DNA of 52,980 nt from positions 1 through 52,980 of the forward strand of contig JACNLQ010000060.1 of NCBI GenBank assembly GCA_014381415.1. The letters are read 5' to 3'. A program made the position numbers and the translations under genes. Shown piece after piece: positions 1-8,032 of the stretch. Origin of the DNA: Fidelibacterota bacterium. Its GTDB lineage: Bacteria; Fidelibacterota; Marinisomatia; SCGC-AAA003-L08; D37C17. The first letter of the stretch is position 1. Each line of letters starts with the position of its first letter. Below the pieces are notes generated by a model, which did no database searches, had not been told where the DNA came from, and saw nothing but the letters and a program-made list of their open reading frames with translations.

Positions 1-1
1 G

Positions 2-289
2 TTTGAAGATGGTGTTTATCAGTTAACAATTACTCATAAGAATAGGAAGAGTGAACCTTCATTAGAGAAGTTAGATTTACTTAATATGATTACACAGATG
101 AGAACCGATGGAAAAACATTTCAATCAATTTCAATGTATCTCAATCTAAATGGAATAACTACTATAAGAGGAAGTAAATGGAGTAAGGATAGTGTTAGGA
201 GATTCTATCAATATAGTATCCAAAATGATGTTCAATATAAAGTTAATAATATGAGTAACTTTGGTGGTGAGATTTCCAAAAAAAAATAG
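2..289 (+). CDS. Recombinase-like HTH fragment, 5' end outside window
   Basis: The frame is open from the first bases of the window, so the start lies upstream and only the last 95 or so codons are visible. Residues encoded around 86-220 carry a pattern common in the Recombinase domain of large serine recombinases: a short helix, then LNLNGITT, RGSKWS and a DSVRRFYQ helix. No catalytic resolvase domain is visible, so this is a C-terminal piece or a separate DNA-binding protein. It ends in a run of nine A (278-286) followed at once by TAG. The next ORF carries a second copy of the same kind of motif, which suggests one decayed gene. Base composition is very AT-rich, like everything up to about 4140. 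The family call is inference from a short motif. Confidence 0.45.
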   Translation, partial: FEDGVYQLTITHKNRKSEPSLEKLDLLNMITQMRTDGKTFQSISMYLNLNGITTIRGSKWSKDSVRRFYQYSIQNDVQYKVNNMSNFGGEISKKK

Positions 290-332
290 ATGGAAGAAAC
301 AAAAATGTTCCAAATGACACCTTCTGTTACGG

Positions 333-665
333 TTGAATAGTATCGATGTGTGGGGTTTTAGAAATGAAAGAAAACCATATCTGAACTATTTAATTTCAGT
401 AGATAGTTCCAGATTAAAAATACCTAAGCTATCCGAGTATCAGATATCTTTGTATCAGAAAAACTGTAATTTAAGAATTGATGAAAGTCTAACTTGGAAA
501 CAGGTTGCAGATAGATTGAATAAACTAGGATACACTACTTCAAGGGGTGGGGTAAATACATCATCAACTGTTTGTTCAACTTATTTCAAAATCAGAAAAC
601 ATCTTGAGAGACAGAATATATATCATCCACTAGATTTAGATAATTTTCAATTAGTATGGATATAA
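333..665 (+). CDS. Hypothetical protein with recombinase-type HTH motif (possible gene remnant)
   Basis: A 110-residue ORF with a TTG start. Residues about 52-75 read TWKQVADRLNKLGYTTSRGG, the same LN-x-x-G-x-T-T-x-x-G pattern seen in the ORF just upstream, which is typical of the helix-turn-helix segment of serine recombinase C-terminal domains. In this frame, just upstream of a TGA at 315-317, the codons read KKQKCSK; a slip at the A run at 278-286 would join the two ORFs with that one stop between them. I therefore suspect both are pieces of one degraded gene. No ribosome binding site is convincing. The product, if made, is unknown. Confidence 0.35.
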   Translation: MNSIDVWGFRNERKPYLNYLISVDSSRLKIPKLSEYQISLYQKNCNLRIDESLTWKQVADRLNKLGYTTSRGGVNTSSTVCSTYFKIRKHLERQNIYHPLDLDNFQLVWI

Positions 666-684
666 TATTAATTTATTTGTAAAT

Positions 685-969
685 TTGAGTGTGAGGAATT
701 TACTTGTTATTTATAATGTAATATTTTTATTAGTTGGGAATGTACTATTTTCAAACATTCATTATTTAAACGAACATAATCATGAAACCCATGAACACAA
801 TGAATGTGAAGAATGTATTAATTATAGAAATAGTCAAAATTATATTTCAGATTTTAATGAAGTAGCATTATTAAGCCGAGAAACAGACCTGATTGTATAT
901 GAATATTTTAGTACCATTCAATTCAGCGATACTAATATATCTCTCTCTAGAGCTCCCCCTATATTCTAA
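685..969 (+). CDS. Small exported His-rich protein, metal-uptake cassette
   Basis: A 94-residue protein, TTG start (a GTG at 691 is an alternative). An N-terminal hydrophobic segment (about residues 5-24) looks like a signal peptide or anchor. It is followed by a metal-binding-looking stretch rich in His with a CEEC pair (about residues 30-45). The C-terminus ends in SRAPPIF; small His-rich proteins with an RAPP-like end often sit beside outer-membrane receptors for zinc or copper (family memory, not searched). It precedes a His-rich lipoprotein and a TonB-dependent receptor on the same strand. A role in periplasmic metal binding or sensing is inferred from composition and neighbours only. 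Confidence 0.5.
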   Translation: MSVRNLLVIYNVIFLLVGNVLFSNIHYLNEHNHETHEHNECEECINYRNSQNYISDFNEVALLSRETDLIVYEYFSTIQFSDTNISLSRAPPIF

Positions 970-980
970 TAAAATATAAC

Positions 981-1035
981 CAATAAACTATAATTTATTG
1001 ATATACATTAGATTAAGCTACAATTTGTAGTTTAA
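981..1035. promoter_or_regulatory. Two palindromes upstream of His-rich lipoprotein (candidate operator)
   Basis: The gap between the small His-rich gene and the lipoprotein holds two dyads. The first is CAATAAA / TTTATTG (981-987 and 994-1000, 6-base loop). The second runs 1013-1035, with arms TTAAgCTACAA and TTGTAGtTTAA around a central T and one mismatched pair. The second has the size and symmetry of a Fur/Zur-family operator but matches no consensus I can name. The first could also be a weak hairpin. Seen in sequence; function is inference. Confidence 0.3.
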
Positions 1036-1125
1036 CTCATTATATCTATTTTATTCAAACTTGCTTGACAATGGTCAGGGAGGTTAAAATTACTTATATA
1101 CTATTTATATGGAGAACTTATTGTA

Positions 1126-1635
1126 ATGAAAAATATAATTAAGCAATTAGGTCTATTAGCATTGATAGGTTTAATAGCTATAGGTTGTGAAAAGAGCCCT
1201 GTTTCACATGGTGGAGATCACACAGATACAGATGGATTTATTTTAAAAGATGAAAATGGTAATGGACTATACAGAGAATTTAAAGGAGCAATTGAAATTA
1301 ATAATGTCAATTTAATTGTTGGAGATACTCTGGAACTTTCCGTTCATTTTCTTGATCATGAGGGGGATGAAATTCAACATGGAGAAGATGAAGAAGATCA
1401 TGAAGATGAATTAATAATCACTGGAAATGACACTTCTATTGCTATTATTGAAGTTGAAAAACATGAAGAAGGTGAAAATGATCATGAAGGAGAGGAAGAA
1501 CACTATGAGATAGCAATTCATATCATTGGAATAAGTGCCGGTTCATCTAGTTTTAAATTAGAATTGATGCATGGTGACCATGCTGATTATACTTCAATAA
1601 ACAATGTATCTTTCAATGTTACTGAATTATATTAA
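1126..1635 (+). CDS. His/Glu-rich lipoprotein, probable metal-binding
   Basis: A 169-residue protein with a lipoprotein signal peptide: KxxxK start, a hydrophobic core and AIGC at residues 18-21, so Cys21 is the likely lipidated residue. The mature part has several His/Asp/Glu clusters (HGGDH near 28-32, HGEDEEDHEDE near 85-95, HEEGENDHEGEEEH near 113-126) that could bind zinc or another divalent metal. It lies 3' of a small His-rich protein and overlaps the start of a TonB-dependent receptor by about 20-30 bases, indicating co-translation. I infer a metal capture or surface-handover role for the receptor. It matches no family I can name firmly. Composition is AT-rich like its neighbours. Confidence 0.6.
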   Translation: MKNIIKQLGLLALIGLIAIGCEKSPVSHGGDHTDTDGFILKDENGNGLYREFKGAIEINNVNLIVGDTLELSVHFLDHEGDEIQHGEDEEDHEDELIITGNDTSIAIIEVEKHEEGENDHEGEEEHYEIAIHIIGISAGSSSFKLELMHGDHADYTSINNVSFNVTELY

Positions 1636-3862
1636 AAGATTTCAACTTTTAATAGTTTTTTTTATATGTCTGGGATATTCATTATCTCAGACATATAATA
1701 TTTCAGGTAAAATTTTAGATTCTACAACCAAAACTCCAATTAACAATGTTAATATTTTTATTAAAAATACTGACTTTGGAACCATAACAAATGAGGTGGG
1801 ATATTTTAATCTGCTTTTAAGTGAACAATTAGGAAATGAAATCGATTTAAGTATTAAAATGATTGGGTATAAAGAATTAATTATACCATTGAATTTATCT
1901 AAGGAAAAAATTAATTTAGGTGAAATATTTATTAAACCTCAATCATTAGAATTAGAATTAATTCATATACATTCTCATAAAGATAGATCAAATCAAATAT
2001 CTGATGTTGTGTTAAGTGGAAAGGAATTAAATAATAACCTTAGTGGGAATATAGCAACAACATTGTCTAATCAATCAAACATTGGAGTAAATTCAATGGG
2101 CTCAGTAACATCAAAACCGGTATTGAGAGGATACTCTGGTGATAGATTATTAATTACAAAGGATGGAAGTGAAACGGGAGATTTATCTAAATCATCAATT
2201 GATCATGTAATAGCTTTAGATATGACTGATGTAAATGAAATAGAAATAATAAGAGGACCTAAAGCTTTATTATATGGTTCTAATGCTATAGGTGGAGTGA
2301 TAAATACAAGCATTAGTGGGAATCCAAAGGTAAAGTTTAAGAATTTTAAGACAAAATTATTATTGGGAGGAGAATCATTTAATAAAGGGCTATATGGGAA
2401 TCTAATGTTATATATTCCTATAAAAAATAATCAGTTAAATGTAATGATTAATAATAGAAATACGAATGATCAAACAAGTCCAATTGGTACAATAGAGAAT
2501 ACATTTTCTAAAACATCTAATTATAAATTAGGATTTACAAAGTATAATAAATATAGCTATATCAATTTTATTTTTGAAAATTATAATATGGATTATGGAA
2601 TTCCATCAAGTCCAGAAGGACATATAAATGGAGTAGATATAGAATTGATAAAAAATACGTTTCAATTTAATTTTCATTGGGATATTTCATTTTTTGAATT
2701 TAAACAATTTGATTTTAATTATAATTATATTATTTATGAACATCAGGAATTTGAAAATAATTCAGATTATTTTTCAGTAGCCTTATCAAAAAATACACAT
2801 AATTGTAAGATTGAATTTCAATCTTTTAATTTAATTATGGGTTCGGAATTAAAATATAAACAATTTTCACCAATTGGATTTTATTGGACTCCTAAGACTG
2901 ATGAACTAGATTTATCACTATTTGGATTTTATGAAAAAGATTTTTTCAGTTTTGATATATTAAGTTCTTTTAGGATGGGATATTTATTAATTGCACCAGA
3001 ACAAAATAATATTTCTTTATCAAATTTAGATAATAAAGAAATTAAAACTAGAACTTTTAAATATTTTTCATCTTCATTAGGTTTAAGAAAAATAATTAAT
3101 AAATTTGAAATTAATAGTTGGATAATGAATACAATGAAAGCTCCTAGATTAGAAGAATTATATTCAGATGGTCCACATTTAGGTTCTTATTCTTATGAAA
3201 TTGGTGAACCAAATCTCCAATTAGAAAAAATATATGGAATTGAATCTTCTATTTATTACAATTCTAATCCATATAATTTTTCAATAACAACTTTTTATAA
3301 TTATAGTCCTTTTTATTATCAAATGAATAAAATGGGAGAATGTGAAGAGGAATTCGTTATTGGAGAATCACATCCTTGTGCAGGTTCCGATTTTATTGAG
3401 TGGGGTAGTGGTTCTTCTGGATGGTTATATAAATATCAAACTCAAGGAGTAAAATCTTCAATTAAAGGTATAGAATTTAACTTAGCATACAATTATAAAA
3501 ATTATAAAATGGTATATGATTTTTCTTTTACGGAAGGAGATGACTATACAAATCAATTACCTTTATCATATATTAACCCAACCAAACAAATTCTAAACTT
3601 TATATATAAATATGAATCAATGAATTTTAATGTAAGATTATCTAAAATACATTCTCAAAATAGATTGGGTGAGTTTGAAACTTTTACTCCATCATCATTT
3701 TTAGTTGATTTTGTAATAAACTATAGCAAAGAAAATAAAAATATTACAATTCAACTAAATAATATTTTTAATGAAGAATATTATAATCATTTATCAAAAA
3801 TCAAATCAATTATGCCTGAAGCAGGTAGAAATATATTGATTAATTATAAAATATTTTTTTAG
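1604..3862 (+). CDS. TonB-dependent outer-membrane receptor, ZnuD-like (putative metal uptake)
   Basis: About 750 residues, normal for the family. A signal peptide covers the first 28 residues (ATG at 1616 is an alternative start, five codons... four residues shorter). Residues about 30-110 form a carboxypeptidase-regulatory-like beta domain (ISGKILDSTTKTPINNVNI). The plug follows (about 120-235) with PVLRGYSGDRLLI, the SSIDHVIALD segment and IEIIRGPKALLYGSNAIGGVIN. The His in SSIDHV and the overall plug pattern resemble the ZnuD zinc receptor family. The rest is an aromatic-rich beta-barrel ending in a terminal Phe, as outer-membrane proteins do. The receptor would import a ligand, probably zinc, with energy from TonB-ExbBD, none of which lies in this window. 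Ligand assignment rests on the His-rich neighbours and the ZnuD resemblance. Confidence 0.8.
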   Translation: MYLSMLLNYIKRFQLLIVFFICLGYSLSQTYNISGKILDSTTKTPINNVNIFIKNTDFGTITNEVGYFNLLLSEQLGNEIDLSIKMIGYKELIIPLNLSKEKINLGEIFIKPQSLELELIHIHSHKDRSNQISDVVLSGKELNNNLSGNIATTLSNQSNIGVNSMGSVTSKPVLRGYSGDRLLITKDGSETGDLSKSSIDHVIALDMTDVNEIEIIRGPKALLYGSNAIGGVINTSISGNPKVKFKNFKTKLLLGGESFNKGLYGNLMLYIPIKNNQLNVMINNRNTNDQTSPIGTIENTFSKTSNYKLGFTKYNKYSYINFIFENYNMDYGIPSSPEGHINGVDIELIKNTFQFNFHWDISFFEFKQFDFNYNYIIYEHQEFENNSDYFSVALSKNTHNCKIEFQSFNLIMGSELKYKQFSPIGFYWTPKTDELDLSLFGFYEKDFFSFDILSSFRMGYLLIAPEQNNISLSNLDNKEIKTRTFKYFSSSLGLRKIINKFEINSWIMNTMKAPRLEELYSDGPHLGSYSYEIGEPNLQLEKIYGIESSIYYNSNPYNFSITTFYNYSPFYYQMNKMGECEEEFVIGESHPCAGSDFIEWGSGSSGWLYKYQTQGVKSSIKGIEFNLAYNYKNYKMVYDFSFTEGDDYTNQLPLSYINPTKQILNFIYKYESMNFNVRLSKIHSQNRLGEFETFTPSSFLVDFVINYSKENKNITIQLNNIFNEEYYNHLSKIKSIMPEAGRNILINYKIFF

Positions 3863-4148
3863 TAAAAGAGAATATTCAAATTACAAACTTTGGTCGGAAC
3901 TGCTCACAAGTATCTCGACAATAGTTGATAATTTCTAATAAAAACAATTTGATGAATTTATCACTAAAAGTTGACTAATTATTAGAAGAAGCATTTAATG
4001 AAATTAGTTAATACTATTGTTAATATTCTGTATTTAGAATATTTAATCAAATTTGGCTTGTAAATTGGTATTCTCCTCTAAATATCGTAAATTACGGCAT
4101 GAATTACAGATCGAAAATGTTGGTTTTAGATAAAATAATTATATCGAA
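3863..4148. other. AT-rich spacer, no gene seen
   Basis: Between the receptor and the MORN gene there is no ORF of note. A short palindrome CGTAAATTACG sits near 4088 and an ATTCT/AGAAT dyad near 4027-4040. No convincing terminator with a T run follows the receptor. Base composition starts to become less AT-rich downstream of this spacer, so it may mark the edge of the accessory segment. Confidence 0.4.
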
Positions 4149-4955
4149 ATGAATCGAATAATTTCTATTTTCTATTTTCTATTTTCTATTTTCATACTTA
4201 GCATTAGTTGGTCCCAGAACTGCACTGCTGGTGACTGTATAGAAGGCTATGGTAATTATATATATGAAGATGGTTCAAAATATATGGGTATGTTTCAGGA
4301 TCGGAAAAAATCTGGCGAAGGAATATTTAATTTTCCTGATGGATCTAAATATATTGGTGAATTTGAAAATGATAAAATGCACGGTGAAGGTACTTTTACA
4401 TTCTCAAATGGGTCTGTATATTCCGGGGAATTTTTAAATGGGGTCAGCCATGGAGATGGGGTGTTTACTTTTCCAGATGGTTCCGTTTATGAAGGTGATT
4501 TTGAGAATGGTAAAAAAAATGGTCAAGGAGTATTTATAATGAGTAATGGCGATTTGTTTTCAGGCTCATTTATAGATGGAGTGCTAAATGGTTCTGGTTC
4601 CTGGCATAGCGGAAATGGCGATAATTATTCAGGAAATTTCCAGGAGGGTCTATTCCATGGTCAAGGCACCTTCAACTCTTCAATTGGATCTAAATATATA
4701 GGTGAATTTCAACAAGGAAAGAAAAATGGATTTGGAACATACATTATAAATAGTTCATCCAATGATGAAAAATATGTAGGTGAATTTAAAAATGATTTGT
4801 TTGAAGGATTTGGAACCTATAATTTCCCTAACGGTTCTGTCTATACTGGAGAGTTTAAGGAGGGTCTTTTTCATGGAGATGGGGTTTATACGCTCAGTGA
4901 TGGGACAGAGTTTGAAGGGTATTTTGAATTCGGGCAATTTATACATTCACATTAG
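4149..4955 (+). CDS. Exported MORN-repeat protein
   Basis: A 268-residue protein: signal peptide (about residues 1-23, ending SISWSQ), a small Cys-containing turn (CTAGDC), then ten MORN units with the core Y-x-G-x-F followed by G-x-G (for example YIGEF, YSGEF, YEGDF), filling nearly the whole chain. MORN repeats form an elongated beta-hairpin ladder and in bacteria are often of unknown function, possibly binding lipids, proteins or carbohydrates. The signal peptide implies a periplasmic, surface or secreted location. Codons for residues 5-15 lie inside a 7-bp tandem repeat, so copy-number changes would shift the frame. No clear Shine-Dalgarno sequence precedes the ATG. It stands alone between the AT-rich island and pgeF. 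Confidence 0.8.
   Translation: MNRIISIFYFLFSIFILSISWSQNCTAGDCIEGYGNYIYEDGSKYMGMFQDRKKSGEGIFNFPDGSKYIGEFENDKMHGEGTFTFSNGSVYSGEFLNGVSHGDGVFTFPDGSVYEGDFENGKKNGQGVFIMSNGDLFSGSFIDGVLNGSGSWHSGNGDNYSGNFQEGLFHGQGTFNSSIGSKYIGEFQQGKKNGFGTYIINSSSNDEKYVGEFKNDLFEGFGTYNFPNGSVYTGEFKEGLFHGDGVYTLSDGTEFEGYFEFGQFIHSH
4163..4193 (+). repeat. 7-bp tandem repeat (TTCTATT x 4.4) inside MORN gene signal peptide
   Basis: Four perfect copies of TTCTATT plus TTC run from 4163 to 4193, starting 14 bases after the ATG. Seven is not a multiple of three, so gain or loss of one unit would put the MORN protein out of frame, the design of a phase-variable (contingency) locus. Seen directly; switching itself is inference. Confidence 0.85.
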
Positions 4956-5023
4956 GGAAGTTATAGTCCAAAAACTCCCATTTCACAATTAATATTCCCA
5001 TATAATACTCCTATATTTAACCC

Positions 5024-5692
5024 TTGGAAAATCAATCACTATTAGACTTTTCTGATTATTTATCCGCAAATGTAAAAGCGCTATTTTCTCTGAATCCCTT
5101 TAAATATTCTCGGGATGAGATTATACCCAAGTTTGGAAATAAAACTGAAAACCTCGCAATTCCGGAGCAGGTACATTCCGCCGTGGTTGAAATTGCCAAA
5201 TTACCGGGCATTTACCCTGCTGCTGATGGACTTGTGACCACTAGCTCTGATATTTTGCTCACACTGAAGGTGGCAGACTGTGTACCGGTATTTTTGTTTG
5301 ATCCCCGAAAAAGAATAATAGGATTGGTACATTCCGGATGGAAAGGTACAGTGGAAAATATTGTGCAAAATGCTATTCGATTGATGCAGAAAAACGGAGC
5401 AGAGACGGAGGATATTAGATGCTATTTGGGTCCCGCAATTGGAACCTGTTGTTATGAAGTTGATGGAGAAGTTGCCCGAAAATTTGATGATAAAGCGAAA
5501 GTAAAAATAAATGAACGCAAATGGAAGGTTGGGTTGCATGACCAGATTAGTTTGCAATTGGTAGAAATGGGAATTCCTGCCCAAAATATAGGAGTATCAA
5601 ATATGTGTACCTATGAATTACCTAAATGTCACAGCTATCGGCGAGATGGAGAAAATGCTGGTCGTATGTTTGCATTTTTAGGGCTGACATAA
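5024..5692 (+). CDS. pgeF: Peptidoglycan editing factor / laccase-domain protein PgeF (YfiH family)
   Basis: A 222-residue protein, usual for the Cu-oxidase_4/YfiH family. Motifs in order: PEQVHSAV (47-54), KVADCVPV (82-89), VHSGWKGT (102-109), GPAIGTCCYEV (136-146), and CHSYRRDGENAGR (202-214) near the end. The metal-site residues are present as His51, Cys86 and His103. Family members act on purine nucleosides and in E. coli prevent wrong amino acids entering peptidoglycan. The start is TTG, with a TATAAT at 5001-5006 that may be a -10 element, though no good -35 is seen. Its stop overlaps the uppP start (TAATG), so the two are translationally coupled. Confidence 0.9.
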   Translation: MENQSLLDFSDYLSANVKALFSLNPFKYSRDEIIPKFGNKTENLAIPEQVHSAVVEIAKLPGIYPAADGLVTTSSDILLTLKVADCVPVFLFDPRKRIIGLVHSGWKGTVENIVQNAIRLMQKNGAETEDIRCYLGPAIGTCCYEVDGEVARKFDDKAKVKINERKWKVGLHDQISLQLVEMGIPAQNIGVSNMCTYELPKCHSYRRDGENAGRMFAFLGLT

Positions 5693-6462
5693 TGGATTGG
5701 ATTCAAGCGCTCATTTTAGGAATTGTTCAAGGGTTGACTGAATTTCTACCGGTGAGTAGTTCTGGCCATCTCGTATTGGCACAACATTTATTGAGTGTAG
5801 ATGAGCCAGGTGTCCTATTGGAGGTAATTCTACACATGGGGACTTTAGCGGCAATTCTATTTTATTTTTATGATGACCTTAAGCAGTTGGTGGGGGATTT
5901 CTTTAAAGGGGACAAGGAAGCCAAGAATTATGTTTTATTTTTGATTATTGCCACAATTCCTGCTGTTTGTGCCGGGTTGGCTCTCAAAGACTCAATAGAA
6001 TCCACCTTTACTGTATCTATTGTTAAATGGATGCTCATGATAACCGGATTGGTTGTGGGTGGGACTTATTTTTTTAAAAACCGCCCTAATAGAGAAATGG
6101 TATTAATGATTGCATTATGTATTGGGTTTGTGCAGACCTTAGCACTTTTGCCTGGGATATCCCGTTCAGGTATTACAATATCCGTTGCACTGATTATGGG
6201 GATCCAACACCAAAAAGCAGCAAAATTCGCATTTTTTATGGCGATTCCCGTTCTCATGGGTGCAGGACTGTTAGAGGTGATTACAATAGGGCCTCAAGTG
6301 AACATTTCTACCTCTCCCTTAATAGTTGGATTTATTTCATCTGCTGTAACAGGATATTTGGTTATAAGTTGGTTATTAGATGTAATTTCACGGGGGAAAT
6401 TTTATATGTTTTCCCTGTATTGTTTTGTTGTTTCTTTTTTAGCATTTACTTTTATCAGTTAA
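5692..6462 (+). CDS. uppP: Undecaprenyl-diphosphate phosphatase UppP (BacA)
   Basis: A 256-residue membrane protein starting at the ATG that overlaps the pgeF stop. Upstream codons in the same frame lie within pgeF and are not used. It carries the family signatures EFLPVSSSGHL (17-27) and PGISRSG (154-160), with several transmembrane helices. UppP dephosphorylates undecaprenyl diphosphate to undecaprenyl phosphate, recycling the lipid carrier for lipid II and surface glycan synthesis; both pathways are encoded in this window. It confers bacitracin resistance when overproduced in other bacteria. The catalytic Glu17, His26 and Arg158 are present. Confidence 0.95.
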   Translation: MDWIQALILGIVQGLTEFLPVSSSGHLVLAQHLLSVDEPGVLLEVILHMGTLAAILFYFYDDLKQLVGDFFKGDKEAKNYVLFLIIATIPAVCAGLALKDSIESTFTVSIVKWMLMITGLVVGGTYFFKNRPNREMVLMIALCIGFVQTLALLPGISRSGITISVALIMGIQHQKAAKFAFFMAIPVLMGAGLLEVITIGPQVNISTSPLIVGFISSAVTGYLVISWLLDVISRGKFYMFSLYCFVVSFLAFTFIS

Positions 6463-6468
6463 ATTATT

Positions 6469-7458
6469 GTGAGTCAGAAAAACGCATCTATTGGTCAGAT
6501 AATCCGTAGAATACGAGCACGGGAAATTTCCCCTATTTTTGCACTTTATGGTGGAGATTCATTCCTGGAGGATTATTTCTTGCAGGAACTATCAAAGTCA
6601 TTTCTGAAGGAAAAAGGGGTAAAATTACATCTTTCATTAGATCAAGATTCTGAAGAAAAGCTGTTTGGGGAACTTTCGGCAATTTCAATGTTTGAAGAAA
6701 AACGTATAATCATTGTCAGGGAGATTAAAAAGCTGAGAAGCAAAACGGGCAGACAAGAACTGATTAAATATATTAAATCCCCGAATCCCAATATCGTATT
6801 GTTGATTATTTCAGCAGAATTTGATATGCGAAATAGTTTTTTAAAAAATATTGCAGATAATTCACAACTATTGGATATGCGGACCCCCTTTGAAAATAAA
6901 ATGAAAGAATGGGTGCAATTTATTATAAAAAGTAGAGAAATAAAAATTACCATTGCTGCTTTAGATTATTTCATTCAGACTTACGGAGATTCTACAGCTC
7001 ATGTAATAAATGAAATAGAGAAAGTATCCCTCTTATTAGGTGATGTAGAAATTGATGAAAATAATATTGAAAAGTTGGATGGTTTTGACCGTGTATTTCA
7101 AATGTGGCATCTTCAGGATAGCCTGGGAAAAAAAGAATTACAACCTTCATTAGAAATTGCTGCATCTTTAACTGAAAATGGGACCAAATTTCCCCAGATA
7201 TTAGTGAATTTAGTATATTTATATCAGCAATTGCTTTGGAAAAAAATGGGACAGTACAAACCTATGGGTTTTACAGGGATTAATAAAATTATAACCTCCA
7301 ATTTATCTCGTTATGATAAGGGATATACTCACAATGAACTAATGCAAGTTATTCAAGAGCTCAGAAAATTAGATGTTTTAAGCAAATCTACATCAATTAA
7401 TGAAGCTTCTCTTATTCAACCCCTAATTGTTAAAATTTGTAAAAATCAGTATGTCTAA
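6469..7458 (+). CDS. holA: DNA polymerase III subunit delta
   Basis: A 329-residue protein with the HolA layout: N-terminal AAA-like domain (ALYGGDSFLEDYFLQEL at about 25-41, in place of a strict Walker A), a middle domain, and a C-terminal helical collar domain (from about 210). Delta opens the beta sliding clamp within the clamp-loader complex. The start is GTG at 6469, six bases after uppP. The end overlaps the sigma-factor gene by eight bases. The sequence is divergent, as HolA usually is; the call rests on length, the LYG-D start and domain pattern. Confidence 0.85.
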   Translation: MSQKNASIGQIIRRIRAREISPIFALYGGDSFLEDYFLQELSKSFLKEKGVKLHLSLDQDSEEKLFGELSAISMFEEKRIIIVREIKKLRSKTGRQELIKYIKSPNPNIVLLIISAEFDMRNSFLKNIADNSQLLDMRTPFENKMKEWVQFIIKSREIKITIAALDYFIQTYGDSTAHVINEIEKVSLLLGDVEIDENNIEKLDGFDRVFQMWHLQDSLGKKELQPSLEIAASLTENGTKFPQILVNLVYLYQQLLWKKMGQYKPMGFTGINKIITSNLSRYDKGYTHNELMQVIQELRKLDVLSKSTSINEASLIQPLIVKICKNQYV

Positions 7459-8032
7459 TTTTGAAATAACAGATGAAGAGCTAATCAAAAAATTCCAAAA
7501 TGGGGACGTTGGGGCATATAATCAGTTAGTTTATCGCTATAAAGACAGGTTATTAAATTTTATATACCGATTTTTAAATGATATAGATCGAGCGGAAGAT
7601 TTGGTACAGGACACTCTGATTAAATTGTACACACATAAGGATTCTTATAGGGAAATCGCAAAATTTTCCACTTGGCTTTATACTATTGCTGCAAACCTTG
7701 CCCGCACAGAATTACGGAAAATAAAGCGCCGGAAAACTTTTTCAGTTTCAGAATTGAGTCGTGATGACAGGGAGTTCATTATATCCAGTACCGATGTGGA
7801 GCCAGACGACGAGAATTTAGCTCAAATATTCGAGAAAAACGTCCAGCGGGCATTAGCGGAGCTTCCGGATGATTTTAAGACAATTATCATACTGCGAGAT
7901 ATTCAGGAACTTTCTTATGATGAAATTAGTAAAATTGTGGAAGTTCCTCTGGGAACGGTGAAATCCCGAATAAACAGGGGAAGAGTTAAATTACAGGAAT
8001 TATTAAAAAAGAAAGGGGAGAGACCTTACTGA
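7451..8032 (+). CDS. ECF-type RNA polymerase sigma factor (sigma-70 family)
   Basis: A 193-residue protein starting at the ATG at 7451, which overlaps holA by eight bases. Sigma region 2 lies at about 18-85 (YKDRLLNFIYRFL, RAEDLVQDTLIKLY, FSTWLYTIAANLARTELRK) and region 4 at about 130-182 (LPDDFKTIIILRDIQELSY, then the helix-turn-helix ending GTVKSRINRGRVKL). No region 3 is present, as in extracytoplasmic-function sigma factors. It is followed with no gap by a zinc-finger anti-sigma gene, the usual partner arrangement. The exact ECF group, signal and regulon cannot be told from the sequence. Confidence 0.93.
   Translation: MSNFEITDEELIKKFQNGDVGAYNQLVYRYKDRLLNFIYRFLNDIDRAEDLVQDTLIKLYTHKDSYREIAKFSTWLYTIAANLARTELRKIKRRKTFSVSELSRDDREFIISSTDVEPDDENLAQIFEKNVQRALAELPDDFKTIIILRDIQELSYDEISKIVEVPLGTVKSRINRGRVKLQELLKKKGERPY

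Noticed and set aside
1065-1100. TTGACA at 1065-1070 as the -35 of a lipoprotein promoter
   Set aside because: No acceptable -10 lies 16-18 bases downstream; TATATA is about 24 bases away.
4981-5006. TTCACA plus TATAAT as the pgeF promoter
   Set aside because: The gap is only about 13 bases; the TATAAT alone is kept as a weak hint.
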